Assembly (NCBI GenBank): GCA_019802505.1
Contig: JAFMOC010000023.1
Coordinates: 3,761,501 to 3,825,500, forward strand
Reading direction: 5' to 3'
Length of the DNA: 64,000 nucleotides
DNA from: Corydoras sp. C115
Lineage: Eukaryota; Chordata; Actinopteri; Siluriformes; Callichthyidae
Part shown: one piece after another, positions 44,036 to 56,185 of the stretch
How positions within the stretch are numbered: position 1 is the stretch's first letter
Layout of the letters: every line of letters begins with the position of its first letter
Notes under the pieces: generated by a model
The model's input: the letters and a program-made list of their open reading frames with translations, nothing else
Databases searched by the model: none
Told to the model about the DNA's origin: nothing
Translations under genes and position numbers: made by a program

Positions 44036-44124
44036 AGTATGTCTAGATTAACTTCCAAAGTAATAATGCTTGTCATATACTACTAGTTTATGCACAATCA
44101 CCACTTTATTTCATTCAATCATTC

Positions 44125-44425
44125 ATTCCTTTATTCATCATCTTACACATTCCCATCCAGGGGAGAATGTTTTGGGCGCTGGGCACCCAGGACAGGTTGT
44201 CTATCGTTCACTCACTCATACACAAACACACAAAATATGGGGCACTTTAGTGATTCAATTTACATTGAAACCATGTTTTTGAACTGTGGTAGAAAACTGG
44301 AGAACCAGGAGGAAACCCACACAGACTCGGGGATGACATGGAAACTCCACTTAGATTGGGATTCGAACCTGGATTCCCAGTTCTGAGAGTCAAATGTGCA
44401 AACCACTAAGCCACTGTGCCACCCC
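44125..44425 (-). mobile_element. V-SINE-like SINE, copy 11
   Basis: - strand copy, head GGCACAGTGGCTTAGTGG, B box GGTTCGAATCCC. In the same orientation as copy 10 and 90 bases from it. Confidence 0.83.
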
Positions 44426-45269
44426 CATATTATTTGTAAATCAAATTATATTATTGTTGGGTTCATATATGTACTGTAAATGTGGCGTGGTTAAATTCAA
44501 GACTGTTGTATTGTGTAATTCAAATTGTTTTGTTTCATATTCTTGTCATTAAACCGCTTTATGAAACTTCAGCAATGATTTCAATGTTGTAAGTAATCCA
44601 GCAGGTGGCGGCAGCTACAATAGACAGTTATCTAGTTGAACGTTTAAATACACTTGGTTTTATTAAGACCTTTCTTTAAGATTACACCTTATATTTTTAA
44701 TAATACAATGTGCAAAAATGATGACAAACAATAATTAATGATAGCTTCAGTTTTTCGTAGTTGCAAAATATATATTTTTTATTTTAATACAAGTTTAAAT
44801 GTATACAGTGAGATAATAGAAATAATGTTTAGGATTTGGTAATGAAATGAGATAACTGAAAATTTCTAGGTGTCTGAGATGTGAATGTATTTCAAGTGAA
44901 CATCAGCGTTTAAAAAATATGTTGAAAAAACTTCCGTTTTAACATTCAGTTCAATTTTATCAAGAGTTAGCCAACAGGATTTTAAAATATACATGCATTA
45001 TGATTATGATACACTCTGCAACAATCAAAATAATTTAAATGTTATTTTTTGTATCCCACAACTGCAGGACAGGTCATACAATAGTTAAGGCTAATGCAAT
45101 GTTGACATCAATGGTAGTTTGCTATTACTAGCTGAACTCCAGATGTCCAGTCATTTGATACACAATAGACTTAATTTCAAATCATGAACACCTACATCAA
45201 TTCTTGACCAAATTCTTATTTTCACAGATAATGTGATGGTCCTGTTATGAGTCTACTGGTCACCTAAAA
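44426..45269. other. No gene; intergenic between the convergent genes
   Basis: AT-rich, contains the adamtsl2 3'UTR on the - strand side. No further feature seen. Confidence 0.5.
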
Positions 45270-47995
45270 TTAGGTGGCACGCAGGTTCCGGCATGAATGA
45301 CAACAGGCCTTGCTATAATACCAGTGGCTGCATAGGTTGACCTTAATCGCCAGAGAGCAGTTGGTACTGGGACGGTCCTGGCAGTTCTCATCTGTATTGA
45401 AAACAATCATTATTCAGTACCCTTAGAAAAAGCTTCAATCATATTCCTTAATCTGCAATGTATTTGCCACAGATTAATTAAAATCATTAGTTTTACCTGG
45501 TGGTTCAGTTGGACATGGTTGCAATGCACAGGTCTGTTTATTAACAGGCTTGGTAAGAGGGTCACAGCCACGAACAAGTTCTCGGCCCTGGTAACATTTC
45601 ACATCCCTCATTCGTACTCCAACGCCACAAGTTTTTGTGCACTATAAAATAAATGACAAGCATAGCTATTTCACAATGCTGTAAACAAAAGGTTTTTTTG
45701 CCTATTTGTTATTATGTATGTTCGTATACGTATTCGGCGGCACGGTGGCTTAGTGGTTAGCACGTTCGCCTCTCAGCGCTAGGGATTCCCGGTTCGAATC
45801 CCCATCTGGGTGGAGTTTCCATGTTCTCCCCGTGTCTGCGTGGGTTTCCTCCGGGTTCTCCGGTTTCCTCCCACAGTCCAAAAACATGGATCAAGTCAAT
45901 TGAATTCTCAAAATTGCCCCATATAGAGTGTGTCTGTGTGAGTGAGTGTGTGCCCAGCGATGAATTGGCGCCCTGTCCTGGGTGTATCTGCCCAGTGCCC
46001 GAGATGTTCTCCCCTGGATAGGCATGGGGAACCCCACCGCGACCCTAATAGAGGATAAAGCGGGAGATAATGAATGAATGAACGTATACGTATTCATATA
46101 CGTTTGTGTAAGCATAAATGACATAAACTCTAGCACATTTTCATTTTAAGACTTGCAAATGATTAAATGGACAATTGAAAAAAAATTATTGTTGCATATC
46201 AACACATTTTGTGAACCACTCATACACTATATGGAATAAAGTACAGTAACACACCGAATTAATAAAATTTATAGATTTTCCTTGGTATCATTGCCACTGG
46301 TGTATTAAACACCTAGGAATGTATTCTGTACATATGAACTGTATGCATGTAACTTTCATATATCATGTTGGAAAACCCTTTTTCTGTTCCACATTTTATA
46401 TTCTCTAGCGAACAAATGAAGTGCATAAAGGCATGGCTGGGTAAGTTTGGTGTGGAAGAAATTGACTGACCCACACAAAGCAATGATATCAACTGTATCA
46501 AGCATCTTTGGAATAAACTATGATGGAGATTTCATGGAAAATTTGTTCTGGATGTTTGGGCAAAAATTCCCATAGACGCACCCAGAAATATTTCAGAAAG
46601 TACTGAGTTTAAGAAGCTGCTAAAGCTGAAAAAGCAGAACCAACTAAAACGTTTGTTATAAAAGCTTTTATTTGTGTAAAGTTTTGTTGTCGTTTTATTC
46701 TCTTCTTTTAGCTGTTCTTATTAGTGGTCATCCAAGCAGAAAGAGATGGATCTCTTTTTTGGCAACATGCCTTTCTTGACACATCCTGACATCCTATTTC
46801 TTGAGCATGCGATAGATGAGTGTATTGACGATAAATTCATTCACATTCACACACACTAGCTTTAGTAATTAAGTATTGTCAAATTGCCTATAGGACAGCA
46901 TGGTGGCTTAGTGGTTAGCACATTCGCTTCTCAGGCTGGGGATCCAGTCCAAAAACATAGAGTCAAGGTAAATTAAATGTTTTAAATTGCCCCATATAGT
47001 GTTTTTGTCTGTGAGGGTGCCCAGCGAATGATTGGTGCCCTGTCCTGGGTGTATCTTCCCAGCGCCAGCAACGTCCTCTGGATGGGGATGGTGAAGCTCC
47101 CCTCGACCCTAGTAGAGGATTAATCGGAAGATAATGAATGAATTAAATTGCCTATCAGCATGTATTTGTAATGTGGACATTAAACTCCACACAACACGAA
47201 TCTCTGTTCATCTCACCAGAAAAACAAGGCAAAAGAGCTCTTCACCACCATGATGCCCATATTGTGTGTTATTGTGTTCTTTTTTATGTAATTTGAGTTT
47301 TTAAAATATATATTAGAAAGCAAAATATAATCCAGAAGCTAAATTGTTACATTTGTAGTACAATAATTGCAGTAAATGCCAATAAAATAATAAATAAAAT
47401 GCAGCAAATAAATGCTTTTATAAGCATCCTCCTATTTCCTATGAGATCACTATGTAGCTTTGTCACCTAGAAAATCTCTAAACACTGCATGCTTTTAAAA
47501 TTTTAATTCTGGGTTTAAAAAAAGCCTATATGGATTGGTGCCCTGTCTTGGATGTATCTACCCAGCCCATGAAACATTCTTCCATGGATTGGCATAGGCA
47601 ACCCCTCTTTGATTTCACATGCAATCACTGTACATCTTGTTCAAAAGTATAAACTCACATAAAACCTGGGGAATTTCCCAAAAGTGTCGTAGCGCTAAGT
47701 ACTTCGTAACTTCGTACTTAAGAACGTTCTTAAATTTACGAGCCTTTCCCGAATGCATGCGTAACTTAAGTCGTTCTTAAAATCGCTCGTAACTTACGAG
47801 TGCTCAGACCCACTCGTAACTCACTAAGAGGTTCGTAACTGGCAGCGAACAAAGACTCACAGACGCACTGTTTGTTTAAATCGCACAGAAATAAAATAAG
47901 CACTAATATTATCACCTGGAATTCGGTAATTTAGTCACGTATTATTTTATACATTATCATTATTTTATAGATATCTTTAGTTTCCAGATTTAAAT

Positions 47996-48048
<53 letters not shown>

Positions 48049-51000
48049 TATATATGGTGGGGTTCCCCATGCCCATCCAGGGGAGAACGTCTCGGCGCTG
48101 GGCAGATAGACCCAGGACAGGGCGTCAATCCATCGCTGGGCACACACTCACTCACACACACACACTCTATATGGGGCAATTTGGAGAACTCAATTTACTT
48201 GATCCATGTTTTTTTGGACTGTGGGAGGAAACCAGAGGAAACCCACACGGACATGGGTAGTACATGGAAACCCCACCAAGATGGGGATATATAAATAAAT
48301 AAATTTGTGGATAAATAAATGGATTGGCGCCCTGTCCTGGGTCTATCTGCCCAGCGCCCGAGACGTTCTCCCCTGGATGGGCATGGGGAACCCCACCGCG
48401 ACCCTAATAGAGGATAAAGCGGGAGATAATGAATGAATGAATATATATATGAAGAATGTGAGAATGAAGACGGCATTCATGTTCCTGCCAAATACAGTTT
48501 ATGCCTGATCTATTAGTTGAATTGCAAGCACTGATAGTTTGTGATACATCCTCCACTTTCTTCTTTGTTGGTGGATCTTGTGCTTTGGAAAATAATGTAA
48601 TAATGGATATAATTTGTATTTTTGTTCTACTTAATCAAGCATCTTATTTAGTTTGCTTTCAGAAAAGTGTATATTACGCTGTTGGTTTGCCATGCCACTG
48701 AATAATGAATTCAGGTTAAAAGTGCACCCATTGATAAGCTTGCTTGGTAAGCGATTGGTCAAAAATTGGTTGTTTCCCGTTTTTTGTTACAGTAGCCTAA
48801 TTTAAATATGATTATTTAGTGTTTATATAGTTTTTAAAAAAATATTTTCTAAATTATTTGTTTATTTTGTGTGCATTATAATGAGAGATTGTGTGGTAAT
48901 CTGTGATTCAGTTTTCGACTGACGGTGCCTTTTCAGGGGCGGAGTCTACAAAGAACGACTTAAAAGTCTCTCTTAGTCTATGAGACTTAAGAAGGCTTTT
49001 GGGAAAGCGCCGTAAAATTCGCGTTCTTAAAGTTACGTCGTTCTTAAAGTTGTTTGTAACTCGCTAAGAACGTTCGCTTTCGGGAAATCCACCCCTGTTC
49101 TTTAAGTATCAGTTTTACCTGTTGACAATCATACGTGCATAATTAAGTGCACTTTTTTGCATCTTTTGAATCACTCCTTTCTTCCTATTGGTTGATGATG
49201 GACAGATGGCATTGCAGTTCTACGGGATAGACTAACTGTACTTATATATTTTTTTCCAATTGTTGAATACAACACCTGATCACTACACTATCTGTACATG
49301 ACTGTCCTACACTGTTGATGCAGCACGGCCATTCAATGAGGATGAGCTTTACACGGAGACTTGGTCCTCCCAAGGTTTCTTCCAAAAAAACAACATGACA
49401 GGAAGTTTTTTTCTTGCCACTGTCACTTTGGCTAGCTCTTTGGGGGTTTACTTATATACTTATAACACTGTAAAACTGCTTAGTGACAACGTACTGTTGT
49501 AAATAGTGCTATATAAATAAATTGCTTGAACTTACTTGAACATGATTTCCTGGTGCCCCTAATAAGCTCATTATTTTATTGCATGTTCTAAAACACTATT
49601 TCTGGATAAGTAATGTTTATTCTTCAGATTAAAGGTATTTTAGCAACAGAATTTTCTTTCTTTGTTTTGAAACCAGTTGACTAAAATTTATACCAAATTT
49701 TATGGGTCCTCACCAGGGTTGCAAATTATAAAGAAAGCACTACAGAGTACACACAAAATTTACACACAGTATTTATTAATGCTGTACACATCTACCTCAG
49801 ACCATGGTGTTGTGTACCACTTGAAGCAAGGTCTCTCAAAGCAGGTATCTTCATCTGTTGGTCGGTTTCTGTGGTCACATTCTTTATCATCAGGAATCTG
49901 AAACTTGCCACCAGTGATGCCAACACATAGCACAATCCTCCTCTTTACACCACGTCCACAAGTTGTGTTGCACTGTGTAGAAAAAAATATTTTTTTCATT
50001 GTAAATAGTATATACAGTATTTCATTTAATTTTTAAATGAGAGTTTTTTCTGCTTAACACACCCTCTTTACCTTAATAATAAGCTAGCTCTTTGGGGTTT
50101 CATTCTCAGAATACTGTAAAACTGTTTTGTGACAATATAGTATTGTAAAAACCACTATATAGTTAAATTACATGAACTTGAATTTTGTTTGAATACCAAA
50201 CTTGATTTGGGTGTGTTAAAAGCAATGGCGGGGCGGCAGGGTGGCTTAGTGGTTAGCATGTTCAACTCTCAGCACTAGGGATTCCCGGTTCGAATTCCAA
50301 TCTGGGTGGAGTTTCCATGATCTCCCCATGTCCGTGTGGGTTTCCTCCGGGTTCTCCGATTTCCTCCCACAGTCCAAAAACATGGATCAAGGTCAATTGA
50401 ATTCTCCAAATTGCCCCATATTGAGCGATAGATTGGTGTCCTGTCCTGGGTGTATCTACCCAGTGCCCGAGACGTTCTTCCCTGGATGGGCATGGGGAAC
50501 CCCCCCCCCCCCCCCCCCCCCGCGACCCTCATAGAGGATAAAGTGGAAGATTATGGATGGATGGATAAAAGAAATGGCTTTGAGATTCCATTATCAAGAT
50601 TGGAAAACACTATACACTATATATTCCTATACATTAGGAATCATTAGGCAATTTAATCAGAATCAGATCAGAATCAGAAACTTTATTGGCCAAGTATGCT
50701 CATACATACAAGGAATTTTTATTTGGTAGCAATAGCTCACAGTGCACAATAAGTGACAAACACACCCAAACTAACCATCCTCCTACACACACACACGCAC
50801 AGACACACCTGTAAACTTGACAGTGACCTGCACTATTTGGATAAAAATGGTAATAAATGCTAAATATATTCATTCGAGGAGTGTAACAAATTAGACTAAT
50901 AAATCTAAATTATAATCATGGCACTAACACATCATTAATGGATTTAAGCACAAACTGACTGTTGTACAGAGAACCAAAACTTATTATAAAGCCAATTTAA

Positions 51001-54000
51001 ATGTCTGGTTTGCTCACCCTTTCCCAGTCCTGTGCCAACCAATGGGCAGGGCACTCTTTTTCTCCACAAGGATGAATGGCCAGAGGCCGATTCTCAGGAG
51101 AACATTGAGACTCTGGCACAACCCTGCCCTCTGGCGTTTTGCAATACACATGCCGGACCATTTTTCCTTGCCCACATGGACCAGAGCACTAGATATAATT
51201 TTAAAACAGAAAACAGACAAATAACACAAATAAGATGAAAAGGAAAATTTATGTAATATATAACAATAACTAGTCTGAAACACAGCCGAAATAAAAAAAG
51301 ACATAATTCTATAAAAACAATTTGTAAATTCTCTCAAAAATGTATTTAACTCAAAAATGTATTTAACTGACAAAAAAAATCATTTCAGGGTGGCTTAGTG
51401 GTTAGCACAATCAAAGTCCCAGTCTAAGTAGAGTTTCCATGTTCTCCTTGTGTCTGCGTGGGTTTCCTCTGGGTTCTTCTGTTTCTTCCCACAGTCCAAA
51501 AACATGGATTCAAGGTAAAATGAATGCTCTAAATTGCCCCATATATTGTGTGTGTTATTGTGTGTGTCTGTGTGAGTGTGAACCCAACGATAGACTGGCG
51601 CCCTGGCATGGAGAACTGGCATAAAGAACCCCCCCACGACCCTAGTAGAGGATTAAGCAAAAATTAATGAATGAATTAATTAGTAAAAAAATAATTTTTC
51701 ACTTTTGATTTCAATTAAAATGAAAACAGTATTTGAAATCTGCATCACACTCAAAAATAGTTATATTACCTTTAATATAAAAAGTTTTGAAACTGAGGAT
51801 ATTCATTTGCATTTTTATTCACCCTTGCTTAATACAAGACTTCAGCTGATTAAAAGTCCACAGATGCTGGTCTTTATGGTGTGCCAAATATTTTCAGTAG
51901 GAGGCAGATCTGGCAGATATTTTGTAGCACATGCAGAATATGGTCTATTCTTTCAGGTAAAATAATCATAGCTTTCCACTGAAAAGACTATCTTTATAGA
52001 TATTTCTCTAAAAATCTGATATATACCATGGCACATACAATGTCACCCACACATGGCATGCCTCCATAGCTGATAATAGCCTGGATGGTCCATGGTGTTT
52101 ACGGCAGCTGGCAGGAGCAAGCTGAATTGGCAGGAGCATGCTGGGGTGGCTGGTAGCTGGCGTGATTATGTTGGGGTCAATGGCAGGTGGCATGAGTGCC
52201 CTCGGATTGCTTGGAATGGCAATCAGGGGCATCAGCAGAAACTCATGTGTTCAGACACCTGTGCCAATTTACACAGGTTTACCACTAGATATACTGATTT
52301 TAAGAATTTATCTTAAAGAAGATGAAAACTTAAACAAAATTATTAAAGGATTAGAAGATTATGGACTAACTGGACGGAATACGTAATAATGAAAAAAAAA
52401 AAAGAATATCTTTATAGTAGGGAGTTGTCATGTTCTCCCCATGTCTGCATGGGTTCTTTGATTTCTTCCCACAGTTCAAAAACTTAGCTTTAAGGTAAAG
52501 TGGCTGATTAAGTGTGTCCCCAGCAATGGATTAGCGCCTTGTCCTGGGTGTCTCTGCCCAGCATCCAACAATACAGGAAATAGCATTGCAAAACAGAATA
52601 CAGTTCCAAACTGAACATTCCGTGTAAGTTCCGTGTAGGCCAATTAGGGCAAAATCAAATATTAAGGCCTGAAATTAGCTAGAACTTGTTAATGTACTGA
52701 TGATTATGCTATAGTTAATATGGGCCTGCATAGGTGTTATAGATCTTACCGGTCCCCAGTCAGACACTGTCCATTGGCGCTCACAAGGTGGACCAGTGCA
52801 GTTTTTTGTAGATGGAGGTTGAGTTGATGCATCACATGGCCTTACTTCTTCTGAGCACCTGACCTCACGGGTTACCAAACCTTTTCTGCCACATTTAGCT
52901 GGGCACTAAATAATAGACATTTTTATTGTTGTGATTGCAATTGCAATAACATAAAAAACTCCAATAATTTCCTAAAACACAACGTCAATAAATGAATGTA
53001 GGTCACACACATAATCTTACCTCTAACCACTCAGCCACTTCCCATTGTGGTCCGCAGGTTGGACTTTTGCAGAGCCGTCGCTCTGGAGGGCGCTCTAGCT
53101 CACCATCAGTGCAGAGATCACTATAGACTGAGCTGTCTAGGCCAGGGGCTAGCATTTTCCAGCAGCGCACCAGACGGTACTGAAAACCCTCGCCACATGT
53201 CCGTGAGCACTCGCTCCAGCTGCTTGCCTCCCACCTACAGACATGAAAATGTAAGGATTTATAGTAACATTAGTTTATTTATTTGTACAGTTTGATATCA
53301 TGATAAAAAAGCTACCTTGGCTAATATTTATACATAATGTCTAAATGTTTCCCCATGCATTTTGCCCTGGATGGGGCAATTTAGAGCATTTAATTTACAT
53401 TGAATCCATGTCTTTGGACTGTGGGAGGAAACCTGAGAATGAGGAAACCCATGTTGAGAATGGGGAGAACGTGGAAACTCCACTCTGCGCTCGATTATAT
53501 AACTTGCCACCATCACTTTACCTAGTTTCTTATTTTCATATTTGTATTATTTTTTGTATTTTTGTACTATACTCATATACCTAATAAATATTCAACTTAT
53601 AATTTTTTAGTACTTTATCTTTTATAATACTTTATCTCTTATATTACTTTATCTTTTATTTTTCATTCTTCTTTCTATATTAAAACACTATAAATGGGGC
53701 AATTGTGCCAACTGAAATTTCTCCCAGTGGATTAATAAAGTATTCTGATTCTGATTCCAATTCTGAGTACATTCAGTTAAGTTCAATCTTAATAGGTTCA
53801 GATGGACTTGCATTAGGATAAATGTACTCATATTATTAGACATGTTAATATGTTGATATGTTGCTGTAGATTTCATTTTATGCTATGTTTGATTTACATT
53901 AATGTTGGCACACATGCCTTGGTTGGCATTCTCTTCCAATGCAGAAATCATGCAATGGCTCAGGACGAGTCAAAGCATCACAGTTAGTGTCATCCACCTC

Positions 54001-55335
54001 AGCACCATCATATCGTACACACATAGCAAATGACTTTGTCACACCTGTCACAGAGAAAAAAATATATCAGCTGCAGATATATGGAAAAAACAAGCAAATA
54101 TCAATTTATGATAATTATTTAAACATTTTTATAAATGAAACAAGTCAGTACCTATAGAACATGTCATACTGCATGGTTCCTGAGAGGAAAGTTTCCAGCG
54201 ATACATATCTGCTGCACTTAGTTTGTTTTTTCCAGCCACTTTTGGATTAGTCCTTATGGGAATAAAATAATTTGATTTGTCAAGTTATTCATACCAACTT
54301 TTTACATAAATTAAATCATGCATCATATTTTTGAATGTGAATTATGCCTAAAAGTCCACCTCATTCATTTTAGGTGCATCAGCTTTTCTGTGTGCTTGTC
54401 TGAATTCCTTTTCCATTAAGTGCGAGAAAGGTCATGTAATGTGATGTGTTTTATTAACTCTGGCAGGGAAGCTGGTGAAACAACTTTTGGACTCATTTTA
54501 AGTAAGACAAAATGAATTATAAATAAATTAGTCTAGCACTTGACTATCTCTTACTGCTACTTTTTAAATGTTTTGTAGAGTGTAACAAAAAATCTCTCAG
54601 ATTTGTTGAGGAGAAAGTACTGCAAAACAAAATTTAGTTACAGTACAGTATGTGTTCATTTTATAAGCCATGTATTTTTGATTTCGTCATGACAATTTTA
54701 AATTTAATTTACATAATATTTGATTATTTAGCAAACTTACAAGTATTCAACTTGTTGCTCAGGGTTACATAAAGCATTCCTGAAGCAATGAGGTTTAGGG
54801 GACTTAGGCTCAAGCACCCACACTGGTAACTTCAATGGACCTGGCATTTGAACCCACAACCTTCAGATTGATAGCCGAAGACGCTAACCTCTGAGCTACA
54901 ACATTTCTGTGCGACAATTCTGATTAACCTTTTGTAGCAAAAAAATGCAATGATAAGTACAGGTTTATAGTTGTGTTTACCTGTTACGATTGGTGCGGTT
55001 GCCATTTCTCAAGCTGGTAATCAACGTTTTATTCTGGAACAGTAGATCCTCAGTGTCATTGCGTTGATTGCCAAGGGTAAAATCGAGGAATGAATCATTA
55101 AGATTTTTGTTATCTATACTGCTGTAGTCCCACTCAGCTGACAATGTTTCAGAGATGAGGCTTGCCCCATTATTTAAAAGATGATTGGTTGAAGTGTTGG
55201 CATGCATTTCCTCTTTGTCATGACGCTGACCATTAATCATCCTCAATATAAGATTTTTTGAACCTCCAATGTCAGGATTGTTTGCAGGCACAGTATTAGG
55301 TCCAACTACTTCACCAGGCCAGCTGCTGTTTCCAT
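45270..55335 (-). CDS. adamtsl2: ADAMTSL2, C-terminal part (nine exons)
   Basis: Exons in transcript order: 55335-54981, 54252-54152, 54044-53918, 53234-53021, 52905-52750, 51188-51018, 49972-49796, 45641-45497, 45391-45270. All phases agree and give 521 residues plus stop. The first exon is the Asn-rich, glycosylation-rich module (many N-x-S/T). Then follow thrombospondin type 1 repeats (SSWSECSRTCGEGFQYR, CPAKCGRKGLVTREVRC, CSGPCGQGKMVRHVYC, CNTTCGRGVKRRIVLC, CTKTCGVGVRMRDVKC). Last comes the PLAC domain (NCSLAIKVNLCSHWYYSK, ACCHSC). ADAMTSL2 is a secreted matrix glycoprotein linked to fibrillin and TGF-beta control. The signal peptide, first TSR and cysteine-rich part lie beyond the right edge; 55,336-64,000 shows no further exon. 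One intron appears to use a GC donor. Confidence 0.95.
45736..46082 (+). mobile_element. V-SINE-like SINE, copy 12, full length
   Basis: The best copy in the window: head GGCGGCACGGTGGCTTAGTG, B box GGTTCGAATCCCC, V-SINE centre, (GAAT)n tail. A 13-base target duplication, CGTATACGTATTC, lies at 45,723-45,735 and 46,083-46,095. It is in an adamtsl2 intron, antisense to the gene. Confidence 0.96.
46428..46680 (+). mobile_element. Tc1-like transposase relic, C-terminal end
   Basis: Decayed sequence reading like the end of a Tc1 transposase gene (GGCATGGCTGGGTAAGTTTG, then CATCTTTGGAATAAACTATG, TGGGCAAAAATTCCCATAGA). No ORF. Confidence 0.6.
46890..47145 (+). mobile_element. V-SINE-like SINE, copy 13, decayed
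   Basis: Head GACAGCATGGTGGCTTAGTG and tail GGAAGATAATGAATGAATT; middle deleted. Confidence 0.78.
47999..48045. repeat. (TA)n microsatellite
   Basis: About 23 TA units. Confidence 0.95.
48053..48440. mobile_element. Two partial V-SINE-like SINEs in inverted order (copies 14 and 15)
   Basis: 48,053-48,290 is the - strand 3' part of one copy. 48,318-48,440 is the + strand 3' part of another, ending GATAATGAATGAATGAAT. Neither has a head. Confidence 0.82.
49235..49545 (+). mobile_element. L2-type LINE 3' tail
   Basis: Matches 21,400-21,640, e.g. CTGTACATGACTGTCCTACA and the end ATAAATAAATTGCTTGAACTT. Confidence 0.8.
50085..50190 (+). mobile_element. L2-type LINE 3' tail fragment
   Basis: GCTAGCTCTTTGGGGTTTC to ACATGAACTTGAA, a short decayed copy of the same tail. 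Confidence 0.65.
50230..50565 (+). mobile_element. V-SINE-like SINE, copy 16
   Basis: Head GGCGGCAGGGTGGCTTAGTG, tail GGATGGATGGAT, with a run of C at about 50,500-50,521. Confidence 0.88.
50655..50830 (-). mobile_element. Rex1-like LINE 3' end
   Basis: AATCAGAAACTTTATTGGCC, the - strand tail of a LINE similar in kind to the one ending at 4,607. Confidence 0.6.
51388..51690 (+). mobile_element. V-SINE-like SINE, copy 17, decayed
   Basis: GGTGGCTTAGTGGTTAGCAC, V-SINE centre, and a GAATGAATTAATT tail. Confidence 0.8.
51691..52424. other. No gene; adamtsl2 intron
   Basis: AT-rich, then a short imperfect CTGGCAGGAGCA/GCTGGTAGC repeat around 52,107-52,170. No gene. Confidence 0.5.
52425..52570 (+). 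mobile_element. V-SINE-like SINE fragment, copy 18
   Basis: GTCATGTTCTCCCCATGTCT to TGTCTCTGCCCAGC, centre only. Confidence 0.65.
53345..53500 (-). mobile_element. V-SINE-like SINE fragment, copy 19
   Basis: Centre of the repeat on the - strand (GGACTGTGGGAGGAAACCTG on the + strand). Confidence 0.65.
53690..53765 (+). mobile_element. LINE 3' tail fragment
   Basis: AATAAAGTATTCTGATTCTG followed by degenerate ATTCTG repeats. Confidence 0.6.
54750..54910 (-). mobile_element. Different tRNA-derived SINE
   Basis: On the - strand: an A-box-like TAGCTCAGAGGTTAGCG and a B-box-like GGTTCAAATGCC about 35 bases later. Not the V-SINE-like family of the other copies. In an adamtsl2 intron. Confidence 0.65.
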
Positions 55336-55625
55336 CTTGGCAATGGAATCAATAAATTAAAATAACAAGTCTTATTAATTGAGAATTCACTCATTCAAGG
55401 ATGTACATACATGTGAGATAACATTTACAGGTTTAACACTTAAAACAGCAAATTAAACATACAGAAAATGGAATCAGGGTTAATAAAAGACTGTTTTAAC
55501 ATACAAAAATATTGTAGTTAAACTATTTTCATAAAATCACTCAAGGCTTAGTCTTAACTTTTTAGGATTTTTAAAACAGTCAGTTCAGTTTTGCAATGGA
55601 TTTAATCACCACATACATTTCAACA

Positions 55626-55667
55626 TACAGTGAGGCCAAAAAAATATTTAGTCAGCCAAATGATTGT
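55626..55667 (+). mobile_element. Third Tc1-like element, left end
   Basis: TACAGTGAGGCCAAAAAAAT and following, a typical Tc1 terminus, cut by the gypsy LTR at about 55,667. Confidence 0.75.
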
Positions 55668-55704
55668 GCCAGCTTCCTTATTTAAATCAGGGTGTGGTGG
55701 CGCG

Positions 55705-56059
55705 TGTAAGAGGTGCCTAGGGCACCTGTCACCTGTTTTGTGTTTCGTCCCGTTCATTTGAGTTAATTAACGTTCTGTGCTCTTTAGTTTAGTTAATTAA
55801 CTCCGTTTTGTTATTGGTTTGTCTTGTGCACGTGATCGGGTGTCCTTTTGTATTTATGTCCATTGTTTCGTGTCTTTGGTGCTGGTCGTGTTTTCCTTGT
55901 CACATAGTCTTTTATGTACCTCACGCTTTTTGGTGCACTGCACCTTTAAATAAATCCTGTTCTCGCTACCTGCGTGCCTGGCTCCCTTCAGCGCGTTTAT
56001 ACGCCGGTTTTGCGCGTCCGATGCGCTTCCGCTTCTGCCCGAGGTAGACTATCGTGACA
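55705..56059 (+). repeat. 5' LTR of element A
   Basis: 355 bp. TATA-like GTATTTATG near 55,850; AATAAA near 55,951. Confidence 0.93.
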
Positions 56060-56061
56060 TA

Positions 56062-56070
56062 ACGACCAGC
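56062..56070 (+). other. Primer-binding site of element A, predicted self-priming
   Basis: ACGACCAGC, two bases inside the LTR, pairs exactly with GCTGGTCGT at 55,881-55,889, about 30 bases after the TATA-like box. Confidence 0.5.
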
Positions 56071-56185
56071 CAAGGAAATTTGGGGAGTCCAGAGCCCAGG
56101 TAAGCTCATTCTTAAATTTTTCTTTGCGGGGGGCGTGTAGCCTCGTACTCGCGCCGCGTTCCGCTGTGTCCGCGAGTGCGCTGCT

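Larger units (their letters stand above)
47667..49096. mobile_element. Putative DNA transposon with long imperfect inverted repeats
   Basis: The left end GGGGAATTTCCCAAAAGTGT and the inverted right end GGGTGGATTTCCCGAAAGCG start arms of about 90 bp. Both are rich in AAGAACG, CGTAAC and a second internal TTTCCC box. SINE pieces and a TA array have landed inside. The family is not identified. Confidence 0.6.

Noticed and set aside
45736..45800. tRNA gene suggested by A and B boxes
   Set aside because: These are SINE heads; no complete cloverleaf or acceptor stem follows.
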